Below are positions 10,611-23,556 of a stretch of DNA of 64,000 nucleotides, piece by piece (positions within the stretch are counted from its first letter, which is position 1; each line of letters begins with the position of its first letter). The notes under the pieces are model-generated. The model was not told the origin of the DNA. It did no database searches and saw only the letters and a program-made list of their open reading frames with translations. This DNA is from Takakia lepidozioides. Lineage: Eukaryota; Streptophyta; Takakiopsida; Takakiales; Takakiaceae. A program made the position numbers and the translations under genes. The stretch covers positions 59,644,001 to 59,708,000 of the forward strand of contig CM060733.1 of assembly GCA_030704615.1 (NCBI GenBank), read 5' to 3'.

Positions 10611-11803
10611 GTGTGGAGGCAAAGGATTGGAGTGTGAAGGATCTGGATTTGCTTGGAATCCATTGGAATGGAGATGGTGGTGGGGATGGGGCTGCGGTGG
10701 GGCCGGAGGAAGCAAGCTTTGTTTCTTGTTTCTTCCACACGAGCTGCCTAGTATTCTGCACAGGCTTGCTATTTCCTGGATAGACCGGGGAAAGTGATGG
10801 CGCAGAAGTAGGGAAAGAATTAAGGGAGTGGAGGGAAGGGTTGGCGGGTAGCGTGCACTCACGGATCTCCAGGTCCGAAGATTCGGGTGTGTGGGACCCC
10901 CCGCCGTCATCGTCTCATTGAAGTCGGAGGGGCGGTCTGTCGTTGCTAGCTTTCCAATCGGGAGAGGCTCAAGGGTTTGCTTTGCTCACACATGCTAGCC
11001 CGATGCATCAGGTGCGTTCGCATTTGTTCTGCTGCTGCGTAGCAGTATTCGGGGTTTTGTGGATTTCCACCAGTGTTCTGTTGTTCTTGGGGAGCTCATT
11101 CCGGACACAGTTCGTGCTTGGTTGAGCCTGAAAACAGCGCAAGAGACTGCCCCCCACTGGATGGGCCCCATAGGAGCGCAGACGGCTGTAGGCTGAAGAT
11201 TGCAAAGCGCTGTGCAGTAGTGCGACTTATTTTAGGATGGTGGTCAATCTCATGTGCTAGATTCTCTCTGTGGATTGCACTGTAGTATGCCCTTTCGTCT
11301 GCTGAGAATTCGGTTTCAATGTCCTATGGCAGCTATCCGATTCTGCAGTAGCAGCTACGCATCCGCTTTTGCTAACAAAGGTTGAACTTTTGCACCTGCG
11401 CTTGTGTTCTGCACGCTGCTACAAACTACCCCTTTCGACCATCTATAACGTGTTACTCAATGAAGGTTGAGCATTTCGCCTATTATCATATACGTTACAC
11501 ACCATAGTTGTGCTTATTGTCAGCGTGTACATACATATCACAATTGGTTGTTTTTTGTTTTTTTTGTGTGTGTCTGTCCGTCAGCATGTGCAGGCCTCCA
11601 TATGTCTTCTGCTTGCAACCCAAGGTGTGTTAATGTTCTGTACTGTTTTCAGGCAGAAGAGAAATACTTGGATCTCTTCCCATCGGCTGGCAACACATGG
11701 CAACCCAGAATCCACACATTCATTTTTTGAGCTTTGAAGAAAACTCTGGGAGCCTCTTGCCACTTCTTCCATCTCAAGGTAGAGTGGAGAGAGTCCCAGA
11801 GAA

Positions 11804-14213
11804 ATGGATCTCTCCCTCAAGACAGTGGCCCTGATCATGTCAGTGCTTCTGAACCTGGCCTTATGGCTGCCTCAGCAACAACTGCTGCAGCTGACAAATC
11901 CTCCCCACTGGCCGACTGCCGCAGTTCAAGCTGCAGAAGCTGCAGCTTTGCATTGGTGTTCGGGGCATGGCATCGTGTTTGTGGACACAATGGCAGTTGA
12001 TGGTGCAGGAACCCCTGTGTGTGTGAGTGCCATGACTGCTTTACTGGGCCTGACTGTGCCCTCCGCATCCCAGCCTGTTGCTGATGCTAACAGGTGCCCC
12101 CTAAGTTTTTTGCCTCTGTATACTTTCCTTTCGAGCATTCTTCTCTTTTTTCCTCTTCGACCAAAAATAGTTAGCGTTATTGTATGGCCTTCATGTATTG
12201 CTCACCATTCTGTGAGTTGCTGAAGACATTTCATAGTCTTGAGCACTTTTTAGAACTGCTGTATCCACAATGTTGAGAGTTCCACAGTTAGTGGTATGTT
12301 TTTTGAATGCAGCGGAGACCCCCTTCTTTTTGAAGCATATTGGAGGCAGAATGCAGAGTTGGGTACAGTGGTTATACCAGGGTGGTATCGCATGAGCTAC
12401 CAAACTGGGGAATCTGGCCGAACTCTCTATACAGAGGCACTTGAGGCTTCCATTCGGGCCCTGCATGCGCTGGTGGGCAATGCAGTGACAGAGGGCCGCT
12501 ACGTCGTGGTGGGCACTGGTTCCCTGCAGCTCATCAATGCTGCGGTCTCTAGCCTTGCCCTTGACAGCTCTGCAACTGTCTCCAATGTGGTTTCTCGTCC
12601 CCCTTTCTACGGGGTACACATTTCTTACGAGAATCTTATGGGAGCTTGTACTTAATGAGAGACTTGCTCGAACACCCTTTTCTGTCCTTTACTTTCCTTT
12701 TGGACACTGACAGAGGCTATTTTGCGCTGCTGTAGGTCTGCATGCTTTGTCAAGCACCCAGGCATTCTAGGAACTAACATGTGGATCTTTCCTCATAAGT
12801 ACCTTGTGAGTTTTTGGAGATCCATCCAGCTACTTGTACATAGGAGTTAAGTAGTCACAATTGGTGTATCTCTGCAGGCCTATCATTCACAGACTGAGTT
12901 TTTTGCAACACCACATTATCGATGGGCAGGAGATTCCAAGCAGTTTCCTCCTATTCCAAAAGGAGAAGCAGTGATTGAACTAATAGCATCGCCCAACAAT
13001 CCTGATGCATCCATTCAAGAGGTGGCATGGAATGGGACTGCTTCCATAATATATGACCATGCCTACTACTGGCCGCACCTCACTGCCATGACAAAGCCTG
13101 TTGACCAGGATATCATGCTCTTTACTCTGTCAAAGGTCACTGGCCATGCGGGCAGCCGTGTTGGGTATCCACTCTACCTCCTTTCTTGGATTTGCACCTC
13201 CAGGAATCAGGACAAAGAGCAAATAAAGCAGGCCACCCTTTCCTCTTGTGCGTTTGCTTGAGCAGCCACCACAACCATAAAGGGTTACCTGACTTGGAGC
13301 TGGTTATGTGATGCAGATGGGCAATAGTGAAGGACCCCAGCATATATTTGAGGATGATGGAGTATGTGCAATATAACACATTGGGTGTATCTCATGATTC
13401 ACAGCTGCGTGCCACACAACTTCTGAATACAGTGCTGAAAACCTATTCAAAGCACCCCGTTTCACAGCAGCAAGGGCTTTTCCACTTCGGGAAAGAAGTT
13501 CTGCAAGCGCGCTGGGCCAGGCTGCAGTCTATCTTCAATGTCTCCTCCCGGTTTACACTCCAGCGCTTGGAACCACAGTACTGCTCCTTCTTTGGGAAGC
13601 TGTCTGCCCCTTCTCCAGGTGCCTGCCCAGTCGTGCCAAATTTGTGATGAATTTTTTCATAATGGTTAAGTGAAACTAAAGGATAGACAGTCATGCTGCA
13701 CCTAATCAGGGAAAACATGGAAGAAGAGACTTACTTGAATGCACTATGGTTTTTGTTACCAGGCACTAGCGAGCACTAACTTGGTCTGAGTAGGAAGCAG
13801 ATTTGGACCAATTTCTTGTCAGTCCATTCTCCATTATATTGGTCCTCAGATTAAACTACATTCTAGAATGGCCCTGTTTACTGGAAGGTTGAGTGACTTG
13901 TGAGGAAAGAACTGAAGAGAAAGGGACTCTGATCCCAAGTCCAGCGGCTCTGTAATCCCTTTGCAAGTGATCATTGAGATGTGATTGTTGACTGATTGAT
14001 TTTGTGTGTTGTATAATAGGATATGCATGGGTTCACTGCGAGTGGGAGGAAGATGGAGACTGTTTAGCTGTGATGAGTGCAGCCGGCATAATTGGGCGAG
14101 CAGGCAATGCTTTTGGAACTGATGATCGTTACGTGCGCCTCAGCCTACTCAAACGCCAGTCCGACTTCGACAATTTGGCTGACCACCTTGTTGCACTCAT
14201 TGCAGAGGGCTAA
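11804..14213 (+). CDS. TAR: Tryptophan aminotransferase-related protein (TAA1/TAR, alliinase fold)
   Basis: Five exons with GT-AG borders: 11804-12093, 12313-12613, 12878-13164, 13317-13618 and 14020-14213, encoding about 457 residues. TAA1/TAR enzymes are PLP aminotransferases that turn tryptophan into indole-3-pyruvate in auxin synthesis; alliinases share the fold. Evidence includes a hydrophobic N-terminal segment (residues about 8-22) as in ER-associated TAR2 or secreted alliinases, CSGHG of the EGF-like region, SGDPLLFEAYW across the exon 1/2 join, SPNNPD, YDHAYYWPH, and the PLP-lysine box TLSKVTGHAGSR with the lysine at about residue 283. The C-terminal exon has YAWVHCEWEED. Oddity: in exon 1 the conserved cysteine-rich EGF segment is present in the +1 frame (CECHDCFTGPDC) between two 2-base indels, so the open frame bypasses it. 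The start ATG is the first before the hydrophobic segment. Confidence 0.9.
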
Positions 14214-14289
14214 TGGACTGTCCTGTGTCCTCCTTCACGCTGTGAGTGTTGGATGACAAGGCAGGGAATCAGAAGCCATGATTACCCCA

Positions 14290-14960
14290 GCACATGTTTG
14301 TCAGAGCAGCTGTCAACTGGGATGGTGGCCTATATGTTAATTGCATCAGGTGTAGCCTGGTGTTCAACTGTGGGTATTCAGTTCTAGAGGGTATTAAATG
14401 GGACACATGTTCATCTCTGTTGAATATGCTGCCCAGTCCATCGTGTGGTTTTCAACTGTGGTTGAATTCAAACCATTCATATGAAGTCCAACCGTGGTTG
14501 GATAACAAACGGCCTGTAGGTGATACAATGGGATCCATTCATCTATGGTTGAATATACTGCCCATTGGCATATTGTGGTTTTCAGCTGTGGCTGAATACA
14601 AACTATTCATATGAGTGAGATTAGGACATGCATGGTAGACATGACTCTCAACAATGGTGCTGTGCACCTTGTTTGGTTGTATCAGGAGCAGCTGTGCTCT
14701 ACTGGATGGTGGTCTATAGATTTTTTTTCTAAGCATCCTGAATTGCTTACACATTGTGAGCTCATCAGGTGTAGCATGGTGTTCAACTGTGGCTGAATAC
14801 AGAACTATGGAATCCATTTTCATTTATGGTTGAAATTGCATGTGTATAGTGTGGTTTTCAACTGTGGCTGAATACAAGCCATTCATATGTGATAGATAAA
14901 GACAAGCATGGTAGACATGACTTTCAACATTGGTGCTGTGCACCTTGTTTGGTTGTATTG
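14290..14960. repeat. Diverged tandem repeats downstream of the TAR gene
   Basis: Words such as gtggttttcaactgtggttg, atacaaaccattcatatg and gtagacatgactttcaac recur irregularly at roughly 60-250-bp spacing. ORFs here are short and repetitive. The stretch 14961-16281 shows no recognisable gene. Confidence 0.55.
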
Positions 14961-16281
14961 TAATACTCTCGGAGTGAATAAATGTATGCATGGCATAGAA
15001 TTAGGTCAGGGCCCTCTTATCAAGAACTCTGCAACTATGCCTTGGACAGCTTGTAGCACCTTGGCATTGCATTCTAATAACCTTGATGTGGCTTCCACGA
15101 GGTGCTGACAAGAAAGTTTGAGTGTCCCGGGACTTCTCTGGAGTGTTGAGATGGAGTGAGAACAATTTGGTCAGTTGCATATCCTTGCTTCATAAGTTGT
15201 TTGTGCAGCATCTGTTCTAAACATCACCCACTCGAGGATTGGGTGGAATAGGAATAGCAAGTGGCATGCTTTAAAAGAGTGTGTATTAAAGTGGCCTCAA
15301 CGTTGTTCCCTTGGCTTTTGGCCTAAGTTCCTGAGCCATGTGCAGATCAGTGGCTCTCGGGACTCAAATTCAAACAAGTGCCTTGCTGGTGATCAAACAA
15401 GTGCAGACTCCTGAATATCTGAATCTTCTTTACCCCTACAGATTGTCACTGACCAGCTATGAAATCCTGTTGCATGAAAGCTCAGGGTTTTTGGTTTTCC
15501 CCAAACTTGAGAGGAGCAATTCTAAGGTAATAAAGTCCAGTATGAATGCCCATAGATAAGACAGGATGATGTCGTTACAACATCAGCAAGTACGCTCCTT
15601 TTGGATAGCACTCCACATTCCCTCTGCAGTACTCAATGATAAGTATCAGACTTTCACCAACGTGAATGTGGTAGAAGATACAGTTGTAATTGTGTAGTTT
15701 CCTCAACACAAAGCCCCGTCTCTTCCGAAAAGATCTACATTTTTCTCGCTCACATGTTCGACTGTATGATATAATGTATCAGAACAAATTGGACTAAACC
15801 ACAGCGTGCCCACGAGTTTGCTCAAGGGGTTGCGAAGGAAAAGCTCCTCTTGGGTTGTCACAGATTCTGCATGTCAGGGGAGAATACTGGAACCACGGCT
15901 TTACCTAACTTGTCGGAGGGTCTGAGAGACACATGTACAGTAGTCTACGAAACACGCTTTTGGGTTTGCATTGATGATCAGTGCAACGTGGGATGGCCAC
16001 GGTGCTGCTCATGCGGAAAGAACGGTGGCTATCACAAGTGCTCGGAGTCGATCCATATCTGTGTGCTGGCAGAGCAGGCTTCTTGGAAATGCGCTTACCC
16101 CGTCACCACCGTCTCGCTCACCCACGCCGCGCTATCTTACACATAAGCATCCAACAAGTGCACAAGCATCCCAATTGTGAGAGTGGGCGGTGCGAGAGAG
16201 AAACTCAGTAATTTGCTAACGTGAGTGGGGCAAGATTGGAATTCACTTTAGGAAGTGCAAGCACATCACAGTCGTTCAGCT

Positions 16282-17363
16282 ATGGCGACCAAGGCGGTTT
16301 GGAATGGGGCTGTGATTGCTGCCACAGACTCGTACGAGACCGTGGAGGGCAATGTCTACTTCCCAGTTTCCTCGGTCAATATGCAGTATGTGAAACCCAG
16401 CTCCACCCACAGCTCCTGCCCTTGGAAAGGCAAAGCCTCATACTACACCTTGGAGGTCGATGGCAAGCAAAACAAGGATGCAGCCTGGTTCTACCCTACG
16501 CCATTGCCAGCCGCCTCCAAAATCAAGGTACACAGAGAGAAGAAGAATATAAACTTTGATTACGGCCACAGTGAAGAGTACCCCCAAAATTCACAGGCAT
16601 TGAAGTTTTACCATCTATCGTGTGTAATTTCTGTCCCTGAGCACTTGCAACAGGAAGTCAGATTTGGGAGTAGTACCGGATTAGTGTGAGAGAATGAAGA
16701 AGCTGCAGCGATTTGGTTGGAAGAGATATGTTCTGGGTTGAAACATCCATGGTTGTTTAGCGTGGAGAGGTCAATTCAAGTTATAATTATTCACTCGAAT
16801 TCAGATGACGGAGGTTGATGCTACGTGTAGAGAAGATACCTTGAGCGGTGGTTGCATGTGGACAATTGGTAACCCCCCTATTGTTGGTGTCTGTACAGTA
16901 GAGTGGACACTGTTAAGATTATCGTGCATTGGTTTTCATCTTGGTTTGAAGGGGAAGTCTTGGAGACTCCTATAGTCTGCGTTGCTGCCAAGGCATGCTG
17001 AATGTGGGTGGATTCTCTTGACAGTAAGGAAAGGAATGAATGAAATGAAGTGGAACTTTAGAATGCAAGGAAAGAAGAAGGAATGGAAAGAAGAAGTTTA
17101 TCAGGAGGGAGAGAATGTACTCATAAGACGTTGTTGGCCGTAGCCTTGTGGCCATTGACCCCGCGCCCAGTTTGAGCGGAACAGAAATTGAGAGACAGTG
17201 AGATTGGCGGCTGGACGTGTAGGAAACATGGATTGATTGGAGTGTATAGATACACAGTATAGAGATACAACCTAATGGGATGTTTTGTAATGTGCATGAC
17301 CTCTTGTGGTGACTGCAGGATCACGTGGCTTTCTGGAAAGAAGTGAAGATAGAGAAAGCTTAG
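16282..17363 (+). CDS. DUF427 domain protein
   Basis: Two exons: 16282-16527 (82 codons) and 17319-17363 (14 codons plus stop), joined across a GT-AG intron in phase 0, giving 96 residues. The sequence has the DUF427 hallmarks in order: KAVWNG at the N-terminus, VEGNVYFP, CPWKGKASYY, NKDAAWFYP and, in the tiny last exon, DHVAFWKEVKI. DUF427 proteins are small beta-rich proteins common in bacteria, fungi and some plants; their molecular role is unknown. Length matches the family. The ATG at 16282 is chosen because family members begin a few residues before KAVWNG; an in-frame ATG at 16255 would add nine residues of no known domain. Confidence 0.9.
17105..17195. repeat. Short dispersed repeat, copy 1
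   Basis: The block from 'gtactcataagacgttg' through 'cgcccagtttgagcgg' (about 80 bp) recurs near 20187-20270 and 20409-20495 with few changes. It could be a SINE or another small element, but no A/B box, poly(A) tail or target duplication could be defined. Bases 17364-18234 otherwise show no supported gene. Confidence 0.6.
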
Positions 17364-18234
17364 AAATGATTGCCAACTCCATGCTGGAATATGGCATTTG
17401 GACTTATAGACACTTGGACTACTAGATAGCACATTTTTTCAGACAGAGTGATATAGTGGGTTACAATGTGCACCGCATGAGTGTTTTTGGTTCGGAAGTT
17501 TTGTGAAATGGTACATGGCCTCTTCCCCAGGCAGCTCCCTTCCCCTTCTTTTCCCTTGGGACTCTCTCTAGCGTTGTGTGCTGGACTTCATAGATGAATC
17601 TTATGCTTTTCAAGGAGTAAGCTGAACAACAGAAGTTGTGCCATGTTTCAATGTTCTTTATGCCTGATGGTGGTGGCAGGAGTGGAGGAAGGTAGGCTGA
17701 AAGGGGGTGTTCCATTGATCTCAAAACTTAGTTGTTTTCTAGAAGCAGTCATTGGCAATCACTCCAGTCACATTGCATCCAATCCTTGATGTGCATATCT
17801 ACATATCGAGGAGTCACTGGTGGGTGACTGCAGACTTGCTATCAAGAGTGCTGCTACAAGACAACTAGAAACAGAGGATCACGGCATGCAACATTATGCA
17901 CTATGTTGCGATTGTCAAAGGGCGCCTAGAACTCATATATGTACATCCTATTCCGGGTGGTTTAACTCTCCATACTGCCTTTCCCCTGTTCACTACTGTT
18001 ACGAATGCTCAATACTGCGCAGGTGACAACAGAAGGCCATTTTGTTCATGTCAATCAGCTCCTAGTGAACTTTTATGCAACTGCCAATGGTTCAATATGG
18101 TTGCCAGGCAGGTACTCTTGAACCTCTGTTTTACTACCCTTTTTGAGAGATTTGGTACCTATATAGACCTTTCCAAGGTGGTAAAGCCCCGCAAGGTGGA
18201 CGTTGTAGAAGATCCAAGGTAGATGGGTATGAGA

Positions 18235-21200
18235 TCAAAGAGCACGCTGTTGATAGAAAAGGATGTAGGCTGAAGAGGTGAGAACAGCAGCATCCTGAAC
18301 AGGGTTGACGGAGGCGTCGTTGAAGCAGTACCAAACATTGTTGTCACAGTTTTTGCACTGTGCTGTATAGTGGCCACACCCCATGGACCCAACATGACAG
18401 CACACAGCATACAAGTCGTACACAGAGCCCTGCACTTTCCTTGCTTTTACCCTGCACCCGTCCCCCGCTGCACATCACGTCATGTTTCACCAAGTCACCT
18501 TGGTAATGTGTCCTTTGCTTCAATGCTACAACCCTGTGTCTGTCAGTCTCAGGATTACAATTTTTGTAGGTTGCAATCCGGTGCTTCTACCATTTGAACA
18601 AGGGGATCCAGCATACAATTCAAGTATCCTGCAACAGCACAATCACGCAGTAGTGAATTGAAACAAAACAGCTTAGAACTTTGATAAGACATTCTTCATC
18701 CTCTGTACTTAAGTAGAAAACATTATTCGGTGTCCTACTGCGCTTTATGTGTATGCCTTGTTGGCTCTGCAAAAGCTTCAAGTCTAAGTCCAAGATGCAG
18801 AATGTTTTGACGAGTGTACCCGAAAAAATTTGACGAAAGAAGCAAAGGATTGTTCACTGACCCCAGAAGATTGCTCAGATCCAGTCCTCGGAGTGGATAA
18901 TACACTGGCGTTTCATCCTTGGTATATGAATACCGCTCCACTCCATAGAATCGCTACAACATTTATATGCAATGTGAAAGTAAGAGTTTGAATAAAGTCC
19001 CAGCGTCCTCAAGTTCCAAAATGAAGAATAGGATGGGAGATACCAGAGAGAGGGCAACCTTCCAGTCACCTTCAACCCACTGTGCCCTGCTGGATTACAA
19101 ATACAGGCATTGTGAACTACTAAACGGTCTTGCAAATAGCAGTGCACATCCCAACAATGCCCAGGTTGCAGCTTGCGCTGGAATTGCGTGAGATTTGCCC
19201 TTCTTGGCCACTTCTGCTTCTTTTACTTATGAGAATCTTACAGTCAACAACACTTTCTCAGTATCCAAAGTTTTGATGGGATGGCTTCATATGCTATGCT
19301 TTCTGAAGTTGTCTACCTGTACTTTACCTTTGATAGTAGGTTGAGGGGTTGAAGCACTGAACTCCAGGAAAGGCACCTTGATGTGAAGAACCAGCACAGG
19401 CGGAAGGCGAAATATGCTCAGCTTCTTGGTGGAAGTCCTAGGTGCCTGTCACCAGAAGCCCAGATTACAGATGCATTTTCTGCTGTTGTCCTGTTAAAGT
19501 TAACAAATGTTACTTCTCCAGAAAAGTTTCATGAGTTGCAGTGGACAGTGTGCTGCACTCTGCATCTGTGCTGTGGCCGTTTAATCTCGATACATTTCTG
19601 ACTTGACAAGCGCCAGAGTTTGCCTTTGCTCGTAAGTTTGATGATTTTCAGAGCAGGTTTAGTGACAGAAAATCATTATTTTTCACTTGTGGCTATTAGT
19701 TTACTTGGTATAGCTGGGACTCAAATGTTATGTGGCATATGTATTTGAAGGGAAAAATGGGTTTGTATACCAAAGTGTGCATTGTTTGTGTCTATGCATG
19801 TATGTGTCTGTGGAAGAGACCAAGGAATACCTTACAGTTTGGACAGTAGTATTTTATTGGAGCCTTCAAGCTGCTCAGGAGCCCCAAATGCAGACAGGCA
19901 ATCTTGGAGAGTGACACGCTGCCGGGGGTGGGAGCTACGGAGCTGTTCCCGTGTGATGAGCATGCCATCAGGCTTGGGCAGGGGCAAGGACAGATCCATG
20001 AAAGGATCAAAGCAGTGCGAATTTCGATGACATGCTGAGCACTCTATAGTACTTTGGAGCTGCCCTGTAGTGTTCATAATGATAGCTGAGTGTTAGCCAT
20101 GATCTACATCAGATGAAACTGAATATTATGCAATCTTCCTTCACTTTGCTTGCAAGGGATCTTGCAAAGGTGGAGCAAAAGAGGGAAGAGAACGTATTCA
20201 TAAGACTTTGTTTGCCGCAGCCTTGTGGCCATAGACCCTATGCCCAGTTTGGGCGGAGCAAAAGGGAACAGACACTACCTGGTAGTGGGACTTACCTTGG
20301 TATGACGAATAGTTCCTACTTTCCAGATATCCTCTAGAAAGCCCTTGACACAATCTTCTGTGTGTGAGCTGCCCAGCAATTAGACCCCAACAGGGCCAGG
20401 GCAACGGGGGAAGAGATTGTACTCATAAGACGTTGTTTGCCGTAGCCTTGTGGCCATTGACCCCACGCCCAGTTTGAGCGGGAACAAAAGGGACAGAACC
20501 TACCTCAGTCAGGGGCTGACGTTGGTAGTGTGACTTACCATCATATATAGAATTAATCCGGGTTTTCTAGAAATCCCTTCACACGAGTATCAATCTGCTG
20601 TGTGTGATTTGCCCAAAAACTAGGCCTCAGGAGGGCCTGGGCTTTTGGCTCAGCCTCGAGACTTTCAAAGTTGTTAAACAGGGGTACAGGCACAATTCCC
20701 TTGATAGAATTGAAGAGAGCGTCTCTTTGGTGAGAGAACCCCGGACAACGGGGGAAGAGAGAGCGAGAGAGAGAGCTCAGCTCTTCATGTAAGCCACCAG
20801 GTGTGGAACTGCATTTGTGGTGCACAAAGTTCTAAGGCGGTACATGCTTTGAACTAAATTAAAATGCAGAGGCTTTCTGTTTGTCAAGGCTTCCTGGCTT
20901 GGTACTTAGCTTCTCTATTAGTGGGACGCTAGAAAAACAGCCATTGGAGCTTGGCACCTTTGCATATTTGGTCCTAATCTTGGTCTCATAGTGCTTCATG
21001 TTCTTTTCAGATGGATCTCATCTGCAATACACGGTACGAGAACTTTGATCGATACTCAAAACTAGAACTGGTATTTATTTCCTGTTTACTTTCTGTGGTG
21101 ACCAAGTTGGCACACTTGATACAAGCAGGGTTGAACTGTGTTTTGTAGTTGGCAGATTTTGGATTTCCTCCTCACAAATTCATGAGGGAAGAGAGTTGCG

Positions 21201-23056
21201 TAAGTGCACTGGAATCCCCAAGGGCATATGGGAGACAGAAGAAAGAAATCATAACATCCACAGGAAGCCTTTATTAACTAGAAATGAAATGGTCCTTACT
21301 AATGTCCGCGGAAAGCTCTAAGAGCTTATGGGACATGACAAAGAAATGAACAAGGAAGATAGAGGGGCTCCACAAGCAGCCCAAAAGCAACTATCATCAA
21401 GGGATTGCCAAGAGTCCAATCCTCATGCAGGTAAGCTGCATGAGGATTGGAAAAATGAAATGAAATGGTACTCCATAACATCCACACATCAGGACCATGT
21501 GATGAGCATCTTGAGCATGCTAATCATGATGATCATCTATGCATTGTGGAGAATGATTTGAGCTCTTAGCTGCACTGGAAGGTCCTTTGCTGAATAGGTT
21601 CAGAAGGTCCTCACATAAACATTCAGATATATTGGAACCCCATCCACCCTCTCCTGTGATGTTGTGCCTGAAGGATAACTGCTTCGAAGTGACAAGAGAC
21701 AAAGTTATTGCCTATGCTTCAGTCAGCTGAGAGAGGAGTGTATGCTGCAAAGGGGGTAAATGGACGTACCACAGAATATATCCTGTATAATGGAGTCATG
21801 GCAGGATTTGTGGTAGCGCCATGTCAGCTCTGCCAGCTCTATTTCGGGTTTGGGATCCATGTATAGATCACGGTATGGAGCTGACACTTTTACCCTATTC
21901 AACGCATCATGGAGCCCGTCCAGAATGGCCCTCAACACTTCCTGCTTGCGCCAACACCCACCGTCTGCCCACTGCTTGTCATTTGCCCTCTTGCATTTTT
22001 CTACATATGTTTGAATAGGGAAGCCATTGAATGGTTTCATATCTACGACTCTCTCTCAGCTGACACAGATGACTATCTTTTCTGATTGCTGGGTGGTGCA
22101 TGAGAGGCAGAGAAAGATTGATACTACAAAGAGAATTGACTTAAAGGAACCTGCCAGTATTTTGCCACAGGTTCTGAATTGAGGTTAACAGAGCAGAAGA
22201 CTTCGACAGTGGAATCCCAATGGACATGATGCAAGGTATCGCCAAACATATGATGTGTATGTACAATAGAATGAGCACAAAAGTCATGTGGTTGGCACCT
22301 GAGCATCATGCTGATAAGCACCTGAGAATTGGGGAGCAAAAGCCTGGACACACTGTAAGAAAATGCTGGCACTCACAGTTGAGTATGATGGCCTCCCCCA
22401 CATATCCCTTATAATCTGGTGAAATGCATAGGCCAGAAACTCAGCAAGACTGGCCCACTCCCTTTCTGGCACAGTATGGCGAGGCCCACCCCGCTTCTGA
22501 ATGAGGTCTGAATAAGGTCCTAGCACAGCCGAGGCAAGGGGTAGTGTATGCGCTAAGCATTGCAGGCAGCTGTTTAGGTAGCATGTGTTGCCCTCATTGT
22601 GCAGCCCCACGAGCCCCGCAACATCACCACTGCTGCTGCCCTGCAGCAATTCTGTGTTCTTGTCAAATTCTCGTGGAACCCTTCTTGAACCAGGGTCAGT
22701 TCGCAACTTCATGGCAGACAGTCGACATGTGAGTGAGAGTGGAGATACAGACCCCGAAGATGAACAGCTGCTGCCATCGTACCGCTGCATCTGCCCTCTA
22801 TAGCTGCTGCATCGCTCCTGCGCCTCATCAAGGGACAACTCTGAGTTGTCAGATGATGACTCCTCAGAACACGAAGGCCTGCCCACCCCCACACTGGAAT
22901 ACCCGAAGTCAGAGAAGGGGGTATGTTTGCGTACAGCTTGGGGAGGCCTGTCCACTACTCTGAGGGCACCTTTGAGACAGCTACTATCAGAGAGGTTCCG
23001 CCGACTCTCCTCACGCACTGGTACACGGCTCCGGTCTGTACATGGAGCAATGTTCA
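18235..23056 (-). CDS. Ubiquitin-specific protease (USP/UBP, C19 peptidase), 5' end in gap
   Basis: Exons read right to left on the minus strand: from the gap (23056) to 22299, 21941-21770, 20064-19831, 19445-19377, 18953 to about 18820, and 18429-18235. The first has a serine/acid-rich N-terminal region, then the catalytic cysteine box (GLVGLHNEGNTCYLNSCLQCL region near 22575-22600) and QHDAQ at its end. The next exons give LRAILDGLHDAL; CSACHRNS with DPFMDLSLPLP; LPPVLVLHIK; RFYGVERYSYTKDE with LDLSNLL. The last holds the histidine box (YDLYAV, MGCGHYTAQCKN) and AYILFYQQ. The order fits thiol-dependent deubiquitinases. The second zinc-binding pair (YYCPNC at about 19835-19855) is out of frame by one extra base in an AAAA run. 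Which plant UBP subfamily this is cannot be said without the N-terminus. Confidence 0.85.
20185..20500. repeat. Short dispersed repeat, copies 2 and 3
   Basis: Two copies (about 20187-20270 and 20409-20495) of the block also seen at 17118-17190 lie inside the long USP intron between 20064 and 21770. Peptides read from them on the minus strand (for example AQTGHRVYGHKAAANKVL) are shadows, not exons. Confidence 0.6.
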
Positions 23057-23556
23057 NNNNNNNNNNNNNNNNNNNNNNNNNNNNNNNNNNNNNNNNNNNN
23101 NNNNNNNNNNNNNNNNNNNNNNNNNNNNNNNNNNNNNNNNNNNNNNNNNNNNNNNNNNNNNNNNNNNNNNNNNNNNNNNNNNNNNNNNNNNNNNNNNNNN
23201 NNNNNNNNNNNNNNNNNNNNNNNNNNNNNNNNNNNNNNNNNNNNNNNNNNNNNNNNNNNNNNNNNNNNNNNNNNNNNNNNNNNNNNNNNNNNNNNNNNNN
23301 NNNNNNNNNNNNNNNNNNNNNNNNNNNNNNNNNNNNNNNNNNNNNNNNNNNNNNNNNNNNNNNNNNNNNNNNNNNNNNNNNNNNNNNNNNNNNNNNNNNN
23401 NNNNNNNNNNNNNNNNNNNNNNNNNNNNNNNNNNNNNNNNNNNNNNNNNNNNNNNNNNNNNNNNNNNNNNNNNNNNNNNNNNNNNNNNNNNNNNNNNNNN
23501 NNNNNNNNNNNNNNNNNNNNNNNNNNNNNNNNNNNNNNNNNNNNNNNNNNNNNNNN
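23057..23556. other. Assembly gap of 500 N
   Basis: Exactly 500 N, the conventional scaffold-gap length, so the true distance is unknown. It hides the 5' exon(s) of the USP gene and the left end of the minisatellite at 23557. Confidence 0.99.

Noticed and set aside
10407-10910. Minus- and plus-strand ORFs rich in Ser/Leu or Arg/Glu
   Set aside because: They arise from the GA microsatellite and the 136-bp tandem repeat. No domain or splice support was found.
22310-22345. A 24-26-base GT-AG intron in the USP exon
   Set aside because: Too short for a plant intron, and the frame reads through with acceptable family similarity to QHDAQ.
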